A DNA stretch of 64,000 nucleotides from Limnoperna fortunei. Lineage: Eukaryota > Mollusca > Bivalvia > Mytilida > Modiolidae. Each line of letters opens with the position of its first letter. The stretch's first letter is position 1. Below are positions 23,466 through 34,878 of this stretch, one piece after another. The translations under genes were made by a program, and so were the position numbers. The stretch lies in assembly GCA_944474755.1 (NCBI GenBank), contig OX104123.1:60133898-60197897 (forward strand). The letters run 5' to 3'. The notes below the pieces were generated by a model. The model saw only the letters and a program-made list of their open reading frames with translations. It had not been told where the DNA came from and did no database searches.

Positions 23466-23529
23466 AAAATAGCAAGTTAGGTTATATGAAATGGAAAACG
23501 TTGCTCAGAGTATTGACAATAAAATAAAA

Positions 23530-24003
23530 TATTAATTAATGTGGAAGAGTAGTATTTTATGGTCATTTTTTAATAATTAATGTAGAAGAGTGGTATTTTA
23601 TAGTCATTTTTTGGTATTTTATAGTCATTTTTTAATAATTAATGTGGAAGAGTGGTATTTTATAGTCATTTTTTAATAATTAATGTGGAAGAGTGTTATT
23701 TTATAGTCATTTTTTTAATAATTAATGTGGAAGAGTGGTATTTTATAGTCATTTTTTAATAATTAATGTGGAAGAGTGTTATTTTATAGTCATTTTTTAA
23801 TAATTAACGTAGAAGAGTGTTATTTTATAGTCATTTTTTAATAATTAATGTGGAAGAGTGGTATTTTATAGTCATTTTTTTAATAATTAATGTGGAAGAG
23901 TGTTATTTTATAGTCATTTTTTAATAATTAATGTGGAAGAGTGTTATTTTATAGTCATTTTTTAATAATTAATGTGGAAGAGTGTTATTTTATAGTCAGT
24001 TTT
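23530..24003 (+). repeat. 41-bp tandem repeat, about 11 copies
   Basis: Units of AATAATTAATGTGGAAGAGT and GTTATTTTATAGTCATTTTTT, alternating GTGGTATT and GTGTTATT variants. The first copies are slightly rearranged. Confidence 0.95.
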
Positions 24004-24068
24004 TGATTAGTATATGAGTATTATTGTATTAAAAATGATTTCTTAGAAAGTTAATAATTATATGTTAA

Positions 24069-24173
24069 TTACGTTTTTTGAAACGAGATGCGTTTTCTCG
24101 TCCATATCTCATCGAAGGGCGACAGCCCTGAAATGAGATGACGAGAAAATGCATCGAGTTTCACAAAACGTAA
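24069..24173. mobile_element. Palindromic MITE or foldback
   Basis: Left arm TTACGTTTTTTGAAACGAGA pairs with a right arm ending TTTCACAAAACGTAA. Arms are about 40 bp around a CGAAGGGCGACAGCCCTG centre. Confidence 0.7.
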
Positions 24174-24494
24174 ATAATCTGTTTATCGGTGTTTTGTAAC
24201 ATTGTGACGTCACAGTGTTTTCTTAACGACGTCTTGACAGCGAGCTGAGATGGGCCCATCTCAAACTAGTAGAGTGAGATGGAATAATACCGCACACAAA
24301 GATCAAAGGAAAATACTGCAAAATAGCGATAAAATATTTATCTTTCTACACACAATGATACCAAGCAAGTTTGTGTAATATATCGTTGATAATTTTGAAC
24401 TAGAAACAGCATGAATAGTCGAATGATGAAACATTCTATAGTATTATTTTGAACATTATCGCGTTTCCGTAATATAGCATCTTTTTAAAAGAGT

Positions 24495-24745
24495 AAACTT
24501 ATTTTTATACTGCCCGCCTGGGGGAGGGGGGGGGGGTATATAGTGATGGCGGTGTCCGTCCGTCCGTCCGTTACACTTTCTCTAATGCGCAACTCCTCCT
24601 ACACTTCTAAGTGGAATTTGATGAAACTTACAAAGAATCTTTGTCACATAGTGCCATGGTGCACCTGATATTTAACATTTTGATCGGAATTATATTTGGG
24701 GTCCATAGAAAAACATGGACTTTGTCATTTACATAAGGGGTGACA
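24495..24745 (+). mobile_element. Dispersed repeat beginning with a GTCCG run
   Basis: A GGGGGGGGGTATATAGTGAT start followed by CCGTCCGTCCGTCCG, then body sequence ending in GTCCATAGAAAAACATGGAC. Similar in layout, but not in body, to the element at 58,437-59,540. The following 24,745-25,110 shows nothing recognisable. Confidence 0.5.
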
Positions 24746-25313
24746 GAGGTATCAATTAGTAAGCATTGCTCACGGTTTTGTTTAGTTCTAAATGCTTTCT
24801 CTTACATTGTAAATGTCTCTATACGACATAGTTATGTGAGTAAATCATCAATTAATGGTAATAGTAAAGCGGCATACACTGTTAACGACAGGCTACGCAG
24901 TTGTTTAACACAGATCCTCTACTACCAACCAGTTGTTTACATTTTATTCTGGAAACCAAAATTCACCGCACATTCAATACATTTAGTTTACACAGCAGTA
25001 CAGTGCATATTTAGTGATAAACATTTCTAAGAGTTAAAAAAATCAATCATTCAATACAAATTACCACAGATCGTGACTACGCATTATGACAACAGAGATA
25101 AACATTTATATATACTCACTCAAAAAAGAAACGCAACATCGGATACATTTTTTGCAGACAAATAACCTATAAATATTCAAATATATATACACAACATCAT
25201 AACTACACCTTAATTAAAGGTTTCCATGTGAAAGCATTTAAGTTCATCCACCCGTGATGTGGTCAAATCTGGAACACATTATGAAGTACGCATTGCTAAA
25301 AACCGGGTCGGGG

Positions 25314-25573
25314 CCGCGGTGGCCGAGTGGTTAAGGTAGTTCGTCTACTATTGATCACGTGGTCTGTCAACACTGAGATTGCGGGTTCGATTCTCACTGC
25401 AGGCAGGGTGTACTCGACCCCAATCTTAATTGACAAGGATTGCCAGTTTTCCTACCACAGGTCGGGGGTTCTCTCCGGGTTCTCCGGCTTCCTCCCCCAA
25501 TAAAAACTGGACGCCATGATATAGCTGAAAAATTGCTGAAAGTGGCGTTAAAGCACCATTCAAACAAACAAAC
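25314..25573 (+). mobile_element. Full-length SINE nested in the Tc1-like element
   Basis: Complete head (GTGGCCGAGTGGTTAAGGTA), box B (GCGGGTTCGATTC), body and tail (GAAAAATTGCTGAAAGTGGC), ending in CAAACAAACAAAC. The flanks AAAAACCGGGTCG (left) and AAAAACAGGGTCG (right) form a 13-bp target duplication with one mismatch. Best-preserved SINE in the window, useful as the reference copy. Confidence 0.95.
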
Positions 25574-25689
25574 AAAAAAACAGGGTCGACTTTCACATGC
25601 AAATCATGGTTATTTTTTATTAACTCAGGCAATCGGTATAAAACCCCGCTATTTCTTTTCTTGACTGCATTAGTAAAATAAAATTGTGA

Positions 25690-26384
25690 TGAGGTGACGC
25701 TATGCCAGGTTAGATGCTGCTACCCGGAATATCGATATCGGTCGAATCGAGGCCGGGGAATCACAGAATGCTGTTGCCAGAACGTACAATGTTCATTGTA
25801 GCAAAATTTCACGCCTTTGGAGACGCTACCAGCAGCTTGGTACTACGACAAACTGACTACGTTCAGGGCGTCTGCGTGTTACAACTCGGGCACAGGATCG
25901 TTACATTAGATTATTCCATCTACGGAACAGGACTGCTGCAACAAAAACAGCTGTAAACGTCCTTTTGTTGCTCCGTATATCACCACAGACAGTACGCAAT
26001 CGGTTACGTTCTCATGGATTGCGGGCAAAAAGACCTTACGTCGGAGCAACACTGAGACGCCAACACCGCTGATCAAGGGTTAGCTGGTGTACTACTGTTC
26101 GTGTACATGGAATTTTCAGAACTGGAGAAGTGTGGTTCAGCGATGAGTCACGTTTTCAGCTTGAAAAGCGAGATGGTCGCATACGAGTGTACAGGCGCCG
26201 AAATGAACGTTTGCCCAAAACTATAGAAAAAGACAATTTTGGCGGAGACAGTGTTATTATTTCTTACGCCAGGAACACACAACCGATACATATTCAAGGC
26301 AATCTTAACGCTGATAGGTATAGAGACGAAATTATACGGCGGCAGTTATTCCCCGTAATAGTAGTGTGCTTTGGGGGGTTCTAG
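25690..26384 (+). pseudogene. Tc1/mariner-family transposase pseudogene
   Basis: Conceptual reading across frames gives the two N-terminal helix-turn-helix regions (RIEAGESQNAVARTYNVHCS and ISPQTVRNRLRSHGLRAKRP) and the catalytic-core start VWFSDESRFQLEKRDGRIRV. The glycine-rich DNFGGDSV stretch and a TQPIHIQGNLNADRYRDEII segment follow. These are hallmarks of Tc1-type DDE transposases. At least two in-frame stops or shifts (near 25,850 and 26,072) break the gene. The sequence ends before the second catalytic D and the final D/E, so it cannot be active. Confidence 0.85.
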
Positions 26385-26464
26385 GGCAATGGCATCAATA
26401 GAATGTAATGATAGTGTGACGTCACTGGAATGTCTAGTATGCAATGCAATGAAATTAGTTAGAT

Positions 26465-26765
26465 AGCATCGACAGATGTGAAATTGTAATTATGGATTTA
26501 CATCAAAGGCAACCCGTGAAGTTATTCGAATAACTCATTTTCAATAAGACCAGTACAAAGTAATGAAATGGGTTAGAAGTGAAATGCATTAAGTAAATAT
26601 AAATAATTGACTCTACGGGTGTTCTTTACATAAGCCAACAGCATCTCGAAACCTAATTATACTTACTTAAACAGATGTGAAATTGTTACTATAAATTAAC
26701 CTCTAAGCAACTAGTGAAGTCATTCGAATAATTTATTTTCATTAACACCCGTGTAAAGTTAAAAA
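26465..26765 (+). repeat. Diverged 200-bp direct duplication
   Basis: ACAGATGTGAAATTG followed by AGTTATTCGAATAA-type sequence occurs at about 26,470 and again at about 26,672, with roughly three quarters of the bases shared. The interval 26,765-26,950 holds nothing recognisable. Confidence 0.6.
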
Positions 26766-26954
26766 AACAGTGTGAATTTGTAAGAAACAGTATTTTAGTA
26801 ACGTGTAAATGTATAAAAATAAACAAAAATAAAAAGTTTTAACTAAAAGATTAAAAATTTACTCTAGAAGAAACCGAAACTGTTCATTTTGGAAACCTTT
26901 AATATGAAAGTATTATCGAAAATTCTTGTTTTGAAAACTTAAATTACAAAAATG

Positions 26955-27475
26955 CTAGCCCCGTGCGGGATCCGGGTGGCCAAAAGAATAGACCGCAGTC
27001 GCGCTAGCTTGTCGTAAAAGGCGACTAAATAGCGCCCAGTACCCTGACCGGCGTGTCAGGTCGGTTTGCCTAAAGAACGACTGGGATGTGTGCCCCATGT
27101 GGTTGAATGGGGTACCCCTGGCAAGCTGGGGTTGTTAGGCCATAATACGGAAAACCTGACAGCAAACCATATTAGTGCACTGTGTTGGGAAAAATGCCAC
27201 GTCCCTCGCACGTTAAAGAACGCTCCTGTAGTATTCGCTATGAGTAGGGATTTCGATCCCGCTACAGGAGGCTGAATTGCCCGACCCTATCCATCCTCCC
27301 ATTTGCCAGTGGCAATCTAAAATCCGTTACCCCTATTTTTCCTTGTGTCACATCCCATTTTCATTCATCATCATTTCATGTTCATTTTATCATCCATTTC
27401 ATGTTCATCGCCTGAATATAGCTGAAATAATGCTGCTCGGGCGTTAAACACCATTAATCACTCAATCAATCAAAA
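26955..27475 (+). mobile_element. About 520-bp dispersed SINE-like repeat
   Basis: Starts CTAGCCCCGTGCGGGATCCG and ends in CCTGAATATAGCTGAAATAA, GCGTTAAACACC and an AATCACTCAATCAATCAA tail. GC-richer than its surroundings. It is the most complete copy of the family whose tails occur at 12,600, 15,001 and 21,900. The frame across 27,066-27,275 is not conserved among them and I do not call it a gene. Confidence 0.75.
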
Positions 27476-27747
27476 ATGCTAGATTTGATACACGTTATTC
27501 AACGGAATTTAAAGAATGTGTGAAGTCTCTTAACCTTTTCTCTGCCACAGGGCCAAAAAAGTGGCCCTATTATTTTGCTTTCAAATTGCCACAGGGCCAA
27601 TAAATTGCCCATATAATACAATGAAGTCTAAATCAAAATTATGCCAATGAGCCGTGTCACTCAAAATTATAACTTGCCTGCCAACTTTTGACTTTGAAAA
27701 TGAGTGAGATTTTATCGCAGTATTTACGCGGCATTTAGCACATACCA

Positions 27748-28192
27748 AAATGCGTGAGATTTCAAGCTGTCCGCGTGTGAGCTTGAGAGAACAATCAAAT
27801 GCGTGAGTGTTACGCGAAATGCGTGAGAGTTGGCACTATTGATTTTGGTTAATGATAGCTAGTTCCTTATTCTGGAAAGGTCTTTGAATTTCATTTTACG
27901 AAATGTTTGCTAGTAACCTAATCAAGATTAATATAAACAAGTAGTATTTAAAAGATTCCCATTCTCTTCAAACACATTAGCGATCTTGATTATTATACTG
28001 GTACTGGATCATAAGACAAAAAGTGAAACCAGTTGAAAACATAATTGCTGAATCGTATCCGTTAAAAAATATCCCGAAAATTTATATTTCGTCAAAATGC
28101 GTGAGATTTCGAGCCGTCCGCGTGAGAGCGTGAGAGAACAATCAAATGCGTGAGTCTCACGTAAAATGCGTGAGAGTTGGCACTATTGCTAT
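27748..28192 (+). repeat. Pair of about 94-bp direct repeats
   Basis: AATGCGTGAGATTTC, GAACAATCAAATGCGTGAGT and GCGTGAGAGTTGGCACTATT occur at 27,748-27,842 and at 28,097-28,192, about 255 bp of unrelated sequence apart. They are too short for typical LTRs. A duplicated module of a larger element is more likely. Confidence 0.7.
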
Positions 28193-28267
28193 ACTTCATA
28201 TTATGGTTACGTTATTTATGGTTTTTATAAGGTAAAACAACAAAATTGTCATAAGTGACAAATTTAT

Positions 28268-28312
28268 ACTGTGACGTCATGTTACAGTGACGTCAATCTA
28301 CATGACGTCACG
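28268..28312. promoter_or_regulatory. Three TGACGTCA (CRE-type) palindromes
   Basis: TGACGTCA occurs three times within about 45 bp immediately before and overlapping the start of the piggyBac-like exon. TGACGTCA is the consensus for CREB/ATF factors; function here is an inference. Confidence 0.45.
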
Positions 28313-28516
28313 CCGATTTACTTTTCGTGTACTCGTAGCGTCCGTAATGTCGGGAATCTGGATTCGAGTTTTTCCACAAGAGGAGAGGGATGTTAGACCG
28401 TTAAGGAGTAATCCTGGACCACGCAATATGCCTCCATGCGGTGCTAAACCCATACTGTACTTCATGTTAATGTTCACACTGAATCTGATGAAAAAATTCG
28501 TTATTGAAACAAACAG
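28287..28516 (+). CDS. PiggyBac-like transposase exon (N-terminal part)
   Basis: Open frame from an ATG at 28,287 to a clean donor (AAACAGGTGAGAG, GT at 28,517). Its second half reads RSNPGPRNMPPCGAKPILYF and then MLMFTLNLMKKFVIETNR. The pattern GP...P...P..YF...FT...M...V.ETNR is what I know from the region just before the DDE core of piggyBac (PGBD) transposases, where it usually continues YA. No later exon with the DDD core was found downstream to 32 kb, so this is a fragment or a gene with distant exons. The first residues may be 5' UTR read through. Confidence 0.45.
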
Positions 28517-28729
28517 GTGAGAGAAAATTATTAAAAAAATCATGTATAGTCATAGTCACAACTTTTTGGAGTACAGAAAATCGCGATTTTTAAATAAATA
28601 TGCATAAATTTGCTTACATTTTGATGTGAAGATGAGTTATTGCAATTTACAAGATGAGTCACACAATCGGTTTGGTATAATTGTCTTCCTTTGTACGCCA
28701 TGTGACGGTTTTTTACGTGTCTACGGATA

Positions 28730-28883
28730 ATTTACATTGAGCGGTCAGCCATTGTTTACAGCGGAAACTCGTCAAGGAGCCGCTGTTTACGTCACCAAAG
28801 TTCACGCGGTCAATGATGTATTGCAATAACGGGAAGTAACTCGTACAAAAAAGACGCCAGAAACAGCTGTTGAAGAAATGGAG
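28730..28883 (+). promoter_or_regulatory. Candidate promoter and first coding exon
   Basis: CpG is locally richer than in the flanks (GCGGTCAGCC, CAAGGAGCCGCTG, TTCACGCGG, AACGGGAAGT). An ATG GAG followed at once by a donor (GTAGTATA) lies at 28,878-28,883. No second exon found, so weak. Confidence 0.2.
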
Positions 28884-28889
28884 GTAGTA

Positions 28890-30000
28890 TATTCTTAATA
28901 AATTTAAAATAATTACTTCTGGTCAAATTGATAACGACTTCAATTGGTTTTGCCACAAATTCATGTAATAAACATTATAAATTGCCGGAAAAATTAGAAT
29001 TGCAGTTATTTATAAACGAGACTATAAAAACAATTACCAGACGTAATCATTTATAGCTTTTTACCCGTATTTTCCCCGTTGTTACAAAAAAAACTCTTTA
29101 CATCACAGTTTCTGTTAAATTCCTTTTTTGTCATACAGGGGTAGGCAAGTATGAATAAAATTTTATTTTGTGCTCAGAATTCCCGGTTAAATGTTAACAA
29201 AATCTTGAATTCCCGTTCAAAGAAATGCCCAATCCAGGCGTCCAGAACAATGTCCTCCTGACCCTCGGACTGATACGCATGCACCTCTATAAAAATTAAT
29301 TTCATAAACAGAACAACTAAAGTTAGCCTCTTTTTTCGATTTGTTATAGATTCGAGTTAATTCTATGAAGGATTTTTATTTATTATTCTGTTCAATTCTC
29401 GGAGAATGTTATGTCCGCCACAAAAAAACACTTGAAATTGCAACTATTTATTTGATACCTTTAAATAGGGTTTTTAATTCCACTTCCACATTTTCGGCTT
29501 TATCGTGGCATTGTTCCCTAAATCTAAACTGCGGATGCAGAATTGTTTTTTTTTGGCATGTTATTTAAGTACACGGGTTTACAAAAAAATCGGTACATTT
29601 TACCCCACGAGCGATTTTAAAAACTTGCACCTATTTGTATGCACGCCTTATAATAATTGTTGTTTAGTAGCATTAAAAAATTGAGTAAGCTCGAATCAAA
29701 TATAGTGATAAAACAGTCGTCCCGATTCCCAATGGTCAACCAATTACTGTCTCTAGTTTCTAGGGGGGGGGGGAGGTCTGGTTATACAATGTAATACGAA
29801 AGCCTGACCGCAGACCGTAGCGGGCATACGTACCTCGGGGGAAAAACCTGGGATATGAACCTCACTTTATTAGAAATTAAAATCCTTTCCAGATTAGTTG
29901 TACGATTGATTAAGTACCTCAACATTCCGAGATCCTACCCCATCCTTTAGTAAAATGCAATACATTTGAAAGAGACGGTATTTTGTGCAAACTTTAAAAT
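28890..30000. other. Interval with only repeat fragments
   Basis: No supported genes. A G-rich run near 29,762 is followed by a fragment (CTGACCGCAGACCGTAGCGG) related to the family at 21,280-21,960. Confidence 0.4.
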
Positions 30001-30004
30001 GTCG

Positions 30005-30243
30005 TTTGTTTAAATAGTGTTTAAAGCCACTTTCAGATATATCATGGCGTCCAGTTTTTATTGGGGGATGAAGCCAGAGTACCTAGAGAAAATCCCGACC
30101 CGCGGTAGGAAAACTGGCAATCCTTTTCAATTAAAAATTGGAGTCGAGTGCACCCTGCCTGCAGTGAGAATCGAACTCTCAAGTGTTGACAGACCACGTA
30201 ATCAATAGTAGATGAACTACCTCCACCACTCGGCCACCGAGGC
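30005..30243 (-). mobile_element. tRNA-derived SINE, minus strand
   Basis: Complement of the tail (lacking the usual GCAATTTTT segment), body (TTTTTATTGGGGGATGAAGC) and head up to CACTCGGCCACCGAGGC. The open frames on both strands here come from the SINE body. Confidence 0.9.
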
Positions 30244-30249
30244 ACAAAT

Positions 30250-31910
30250 GCACACAATATTTTTTTTTCTTTTTATCGTGCACATTATTTTTCAGTAAAC
30301 ACATTCTTTTTTATAGACCATATTTCTGTCCTGAATATAGCTGAACTTAAACAAACAATAATCATAAATAGACCACATCTCTTTTTGCCATAACTTATCA
30401 ACACAGAAAAACCTATATGCCTGTGAAAGTTAAGGTAAAAAACTAACATGTACAAAAACATCCTCCAAAATCAGGAGTTCGGAGTCCACGTTCGCTTCAT
30501 GTTGATGGGAAGGTGGGACGATTCGTTCTATATATATAACGGTCAAATTTTTTTAACCATTCTGTGCAACATTGTATTTTATTTCCACAAATAAGAACCA
30601 ATTACATTATAATAAGATGCACAAGTTCAATAAATGTCTAATTGTTTTGTTACCATAAAGAGATCTGGACTGAAAACTTTATGAAGAGTTGATTACTTAA
30701 AATAAGTACTAAACCAAAGTCAAAATCCATTTTTTCTATCGAAAACCCCAAATATTATTTCAATCAAAATGTTAACTATTAGTTGCACACTGGTGCTAAG
30801 ATTCATCAAATTTGAGTCAGTGTTGATGGTTGAGTTGTGGATAAGAGATGGGTACCCTCAAGAGTAACTGACAGATACCCACACATAAATAATGGCATCA
30901 TGGATTGTCAGTTTTCATACCTTAGGTGTTGGGGTTTTCACCAGCTGCCTTTACCCAATAAAAAACGCCAAAGTACATGAATAGCTGAATAATTAATAAA
31001 AGACACTAAGCAATTTAAAGTCCCTTGAAATATATGTTTAATGGAATGTGAGTATATTAACCATACAGAAGTGTTAGGTCTGTCATACATGTAGTTAATA
31101 AATATTATCTGTTGCTCTCTAAAAAAAACTAATAAAATCAATTTGATAAAAATAATTTATTTCAACACAACAAGAATGTCATCCCTTTGACAGATAAAGC
31201 CATGAAATAGACAAGTCACAAAAATAATTTTCAGTTATTCAGTATTTCACACTTTTTCTCTTAGGAATTCCCAAGACATCACTTAGGGGACACATACAGT
31301 GGTCATATCAAGAGGAACAAGTAGTTGATTCACTCTGTAGTAGTTGCACCCAATGCACCAGTGACCAGTAGTAATCAGAAAAATCATGAATCATCATCCA
31401 TCCAGAAACTCCAATAATGTATATCTGCAATCATGTAAAAAAACATTCTGTTAATTATAATTTATACTACAATCATGCTTTTTTCTTACTGAACTTTACT
31501 TCACATAGACTGTGATACAAAATGTTTTATTTTTATTTTGCAATAATGTTTACACATTTATATAATATTACATGACTGATTTATATGCATCATGCTTTAT
31601 TCTAATTATACAAATTTACATGGTTATTCATTGTATTATTACTTTAAATTTATAAAAATTCTTACTGTATATGCCAGAAATTTTCAAGTTGACTGATGAA
31701 ACACAACTTGATAATTCAGCTCTTTCTCAGCTACGATTAAAGATGTATTTTGAATTTCAATATCATGTGCATGTCTAGACAAAACCCGAGATTGTTACTT
31801 ATAGTCAATTAAAAGTGTGAGCAGTAAACTTAGGGTTTCCTAGGACACTGAATACTTTAACAGTCCACAAGTTTAAACGGCAAATTGACTTCAGTTCATG
31901 AAATTTACTG
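30250..31910. other. AT-rich interval, no genes seen
   Basis: No convincing exons. A faint decayed SINE body may lie at 30,890-31,010 (GTTTTCACCAGCTGCC, AATAGCTGAATAATTAATAA). Confidence 0.4.
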
Positions 31911-31914
31911 CCAG

Positions 31915-32330
31915 TTAAGGCGACTAATACTACTGATCACGTGCCTGTCAGCACTGAGGTTGCTGTTTCTAGACTAGGCACAGACACACACATCCATATG
32001 TAGTGTATAACATAGTACCTCACCACTTTGTGTGGTGGGGTATAAAAAATGAAATGAAGCTTAAATCTAAAAAAATAAACAATTCGCTAAATTTGAAGAA
32101 AATTGGTGAAAATGTTTAAAAACAAAAAATCCCCCTTTTTCTAGAACAAACTCTCATTACCCCAAGTGGAAATTCAGATATTTACTAAAAAGTACTAGTA
32201 TACAAACTCAGAGGCTAACATAATTAACATGTGTGTAATTTGAAGAAAATCTGTAAGGGAATTCTCAAGATACAGTGCACGTGTTTGTTTGAATGAAATA
32301 GCGGAAAAATTGCTGAAAGTGGCTGACATA
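31915..32330 (+). mobile_element. Decayed SINE head and a separate SINE tail piece
   Basis: ACTGATCACGTGCCTGTCAG near 31,935 is a diverged head. GAAAAATTGCTGAAAGTGGC at 32,304-32,323 is an isolated tail just outside the left end of the large transposon. The sequence between is not SINE. Confidence 0.5.
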
Positions 32331-32364
32331 TTATATAGATGGGCATATAAAAATGAAGTTCATT

Positions 32365-32520
32365 CCTTTATTAAATACTGGAATCTATCATTAAAACCGG
32401 AATGTGATGTTATCTTTGTAATGAAAACTAAGTTAGTTAATTGATAGATTTTGGTGCAAATGAACCAGATTTTTTTTTAATGTGTTGTATTTTTCTCATG
32501 TTTTTCATTATGTTTCCATT
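32365..32520 (+). repeat. Left terminal inverted repeat, unique arm
   Basis: 156 bp, starting CCTTTATTAAATACTGG and ending CATTATGTTTCCATT. It pairs with 49,853-50,007 on the opposite strand, with differences at two bases and one T in a T9/T8 run. Confidence 0.95.
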
Positions 32521-32786
32521 GAACTAACCCTGTGCATGCATAGCCTTAGTCCGACTAACCCTGTGCATGCACAGCCTTAGTCGGACTAACCCTGTGCATG
32601 CACAGCCTTAGTCCGACTAACCCTGTGCATGCACAGCCTTAGTCGGACTAACCCTGTGCATGCACAGCCTTAGTCCGACTGACCCTGTGCATGCACAGCC
32701 TTAGTCCATCTAACCCTGTGCATGCACAGCCTTAGTCCGACTAACCCTGTGCATGCACAGCCTTAGTCAACTAACCCTGTGCATGG
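32521..32786 (+). repeat. Left subterminal array, 31-bp unit, about 8.5 copies
   Basis: Unit GACTAACCCTGTGCATGCAC followed by AGCCTTAGTCC or AGCCTTAGTCG. Each unit has the 12-bp palindrome TGTGCATGCACA at its centre, and adjoining units make a second small palindrome (AGTCCGACT). Likely transposase-binding sites by analogy with other large transposons. Confidence 0.95.
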
Positions 32787-33859
32787 AATCCAAAAACAAC
32801 AACAAACAGCAAAATGAAACCTAGCTGTGGAACACAAATCAATTTGATAAGTAGTTCAATCTTAATTCATAGTGTGACAATTATGTTGGAATGCCATTTT
32901 AACAATTAAAACCTGCAAAGCTCTTTAGATACCAGTAAAATGTCAGGACCATTGAAAAACAAGTTCGTCAGTTCTCCATTAATGCTAGCTTTACACCCTT
33001 ATAAAAAGCATGAAAACCAATTCACATAAAGTGTCGTGCAATATACTTATTATTAGATACTCTCATCACAGACTGTTGTAAGGTTGAACATGTAAGAGTA
33101 CATCTTGTGTAAGTCATATTACAGGTCTGTCCAACTATGACAAAAATCCATTGAGGTAGACATTAGACATTTTTTTATTAAACCAATCAAGGACCTTTTC
33201 AGGCAATGACAATTAACATTGATCATAATGTCTAATGACTTAATGAGACATTTTTAAAAATATTTCTCTGATTATTCAGTGAAAATGAATGTGGGTGGAT
33301 ATTGTTTTATATTGAATAAAAAAAAAGAACATGAAGAAAGATGAGCAGTAATCATTTTAATCAATATTAGAGAAATTATTCCAAACATTTGACAGGCTAT
33401 AGGTAACATAGATAAAGCATCCATTAACATGTAAATTTTGCATTTAATAATATTAAAACAAAATGGTAAATATATTAAAATTTCTATAGTCTTTAAAAAA
33501 ATGTGGAATGTAACAACATAAATAACACACAAGATACACATCACCTGTTTTAATAACAGGTGAAGGGTTTTCATAATTACCAACAAAATTGCTGTATCCA
33601 TTATCCCTCATCACAGCATTACAATTTACACAAGTCTCATAATTTATGTTATATGTGTGAAAATCAAATGCATTAATTGCGACTTATTCATGTCGAATGC
33701 ATCAAATTCAAATGTGTTAAGCAATTTAAGTTTTAAAAAATTGTCGAATCAAAATGACATCGCAATATGATCAACTACATATGGGGAAAAACAATCCAAC
33801 AAAATTTCAGCTATAGAAAAGTTGTTTCCACAAACAATGTGATGGAAGGATGTGTGTCA

Positions 33860-34765
33860 TTATAGGATTAAACGCTTTGTCAAACTAAACCATCCCACCA
33901 AGTTTCAAATCACTCATGTACAGTTTCTGAGAAAAGCTTGAATGAAATTTGTCTGTTCGCAAGTTTATTTTCAGATTGGTCCAGCCCCAAACAGGAAGTA
34001 GAAGTTCGACATGTCTGAAAGTCACTTAGGACGTATAGTTTGACATACTGAACCATCCTGCCAAGTTTCATATCATTCTTATGTACAGTTTCGGAGAAAA
34101 GCTTGACAGAGACTTTCAAGTAGATTTCCATATCGGTTCAGCCCCAAGCAGAAGTAGAGGTCCGGCATAAAAGATTGAACTTAAACTTAAAAAAACAAAA
34201 CAAATATAGTCTTATTTCCTGTTTCTTAACCTATTCTTTTTTTATCCCCTACCCTATTACAATTTTTAGTCATTTTGTCACAACACAGTCTGGATTGTTT
34301 TCCTATTAATCCAAGGTAAAATTGAATGATTGTAAACCTTTAAACATTAAAATTGATTAATTATGCTTCATAAGATATTTTCCTAATTGTTTCATCATGT
34401 TTTAGCTATTAACAAGTCAATAATAACACGAACAGAATTCCTGAGTCCCAAGCCAAGTGGAAAAAATTATGGGTTGGTTCACTTAACAGGAAGTAGGTAT
34501 CAGCCACAGACACTGATAAATCCCACCATATGAGACCCCTACCTTAAGCTGCAAACCAAATATTGAAAGCCTAGGGGAAGTAGTAGCTGAGAAATCTGTG
34601 ATGAAAATATAACCACCTTGTTAAACAAGATGTAGGTAAGCGACAGACCTGGAAATACATCCCACAATGAGACCCCCAGCTTGAGCTTCATACCAAATTT
34701 CGAAAGTCTAAAGTAGTAGCAGCTGAGGTCACAGGCACATGGATGTACACACAGGCGGACATCAG
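33860..34765 (-). repeat. Two pairs of locally duplicated intra-element repeats
   Basis: About 150-bp units sharing AACCATCC..CCAAGTTTCA and GTACAGTTTC.GAGAAAAGCTTGA lie at about 33,885 and 34,050. Units sharing GAGACCCC and GTAGCTGAG-like text lie at about 34,490 and 34,620. These resemble dispersed mollusc repeats; no coding. Confidence 0.6.
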
Positions 34766-34878
34766 CATTTGTATGTCCTGACTCTGAGTTGTGGCTGAGG
34801 CAAAAGCATAAGGGCCAAAAATGGTAGGTGTATTGGTACAGGTTTCACATTTTAGGCACCACCTGTCATATAATAGAA

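Larger units (their letters stand above)
22640..23510 (+). mobile_element. Composite of nested elements in an older repeat
   Basis: The outer pieces (TTGCGGAAGAATAC near 22,655 and AGTTAGGTTATATGAAATGG near 23,470) match the sequence flanking the MITE at 15,110-15,250. A SINE is inserted at 22,675-22,937, with GGAAGAATAC and GGAAAGAATAC on its two sides, and a TIR element at 23,010-23,465. Confidence 0.6.
25113..26400 (+). mobile_element. Tc1-like transposon, dead and 3'-truncated
   Basis: The 5' end CACTCAAAAAAGAAACGCAA after a TA is a typical Tc1-like terminus. The transposase remnant follows and the element stops soon after 26,385, with no matching 3' inverted repeat in view. A SINE has inserted between the 5' end and the gene. 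Confidence 0.8.

Noticed and set aside
25314..25390. tRNA-like sequence with box A and box B motifs
   Set aside because: It is the head of the SINE: followed by the SINE body and tail, with a target duplication, and repeated many times in the window. Not a tRNA gene.
25426..25664. Overlapping open frames on both strands
   Set aside because: They lie entirely within the SINE body and also appear in other SINE copies, for example near 30,042-30,257.
27066..27275. 69-residue open frame
   Set aside because: Inside a dispersed repeat whose other copies do not keep the frame.
27748..28192. LTRs of a small retroelement
   Set aside because: The direct repeats are under 100 bp, do not show the usual TG..CA ends, and enclose no retroelement coding sequence.
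32521..32786. CRISPR-like regular repeats
   Set aside because: Units are contiguous with no unique spacers, are mirrored at the other transposon end, and the genome is eukaryotic.
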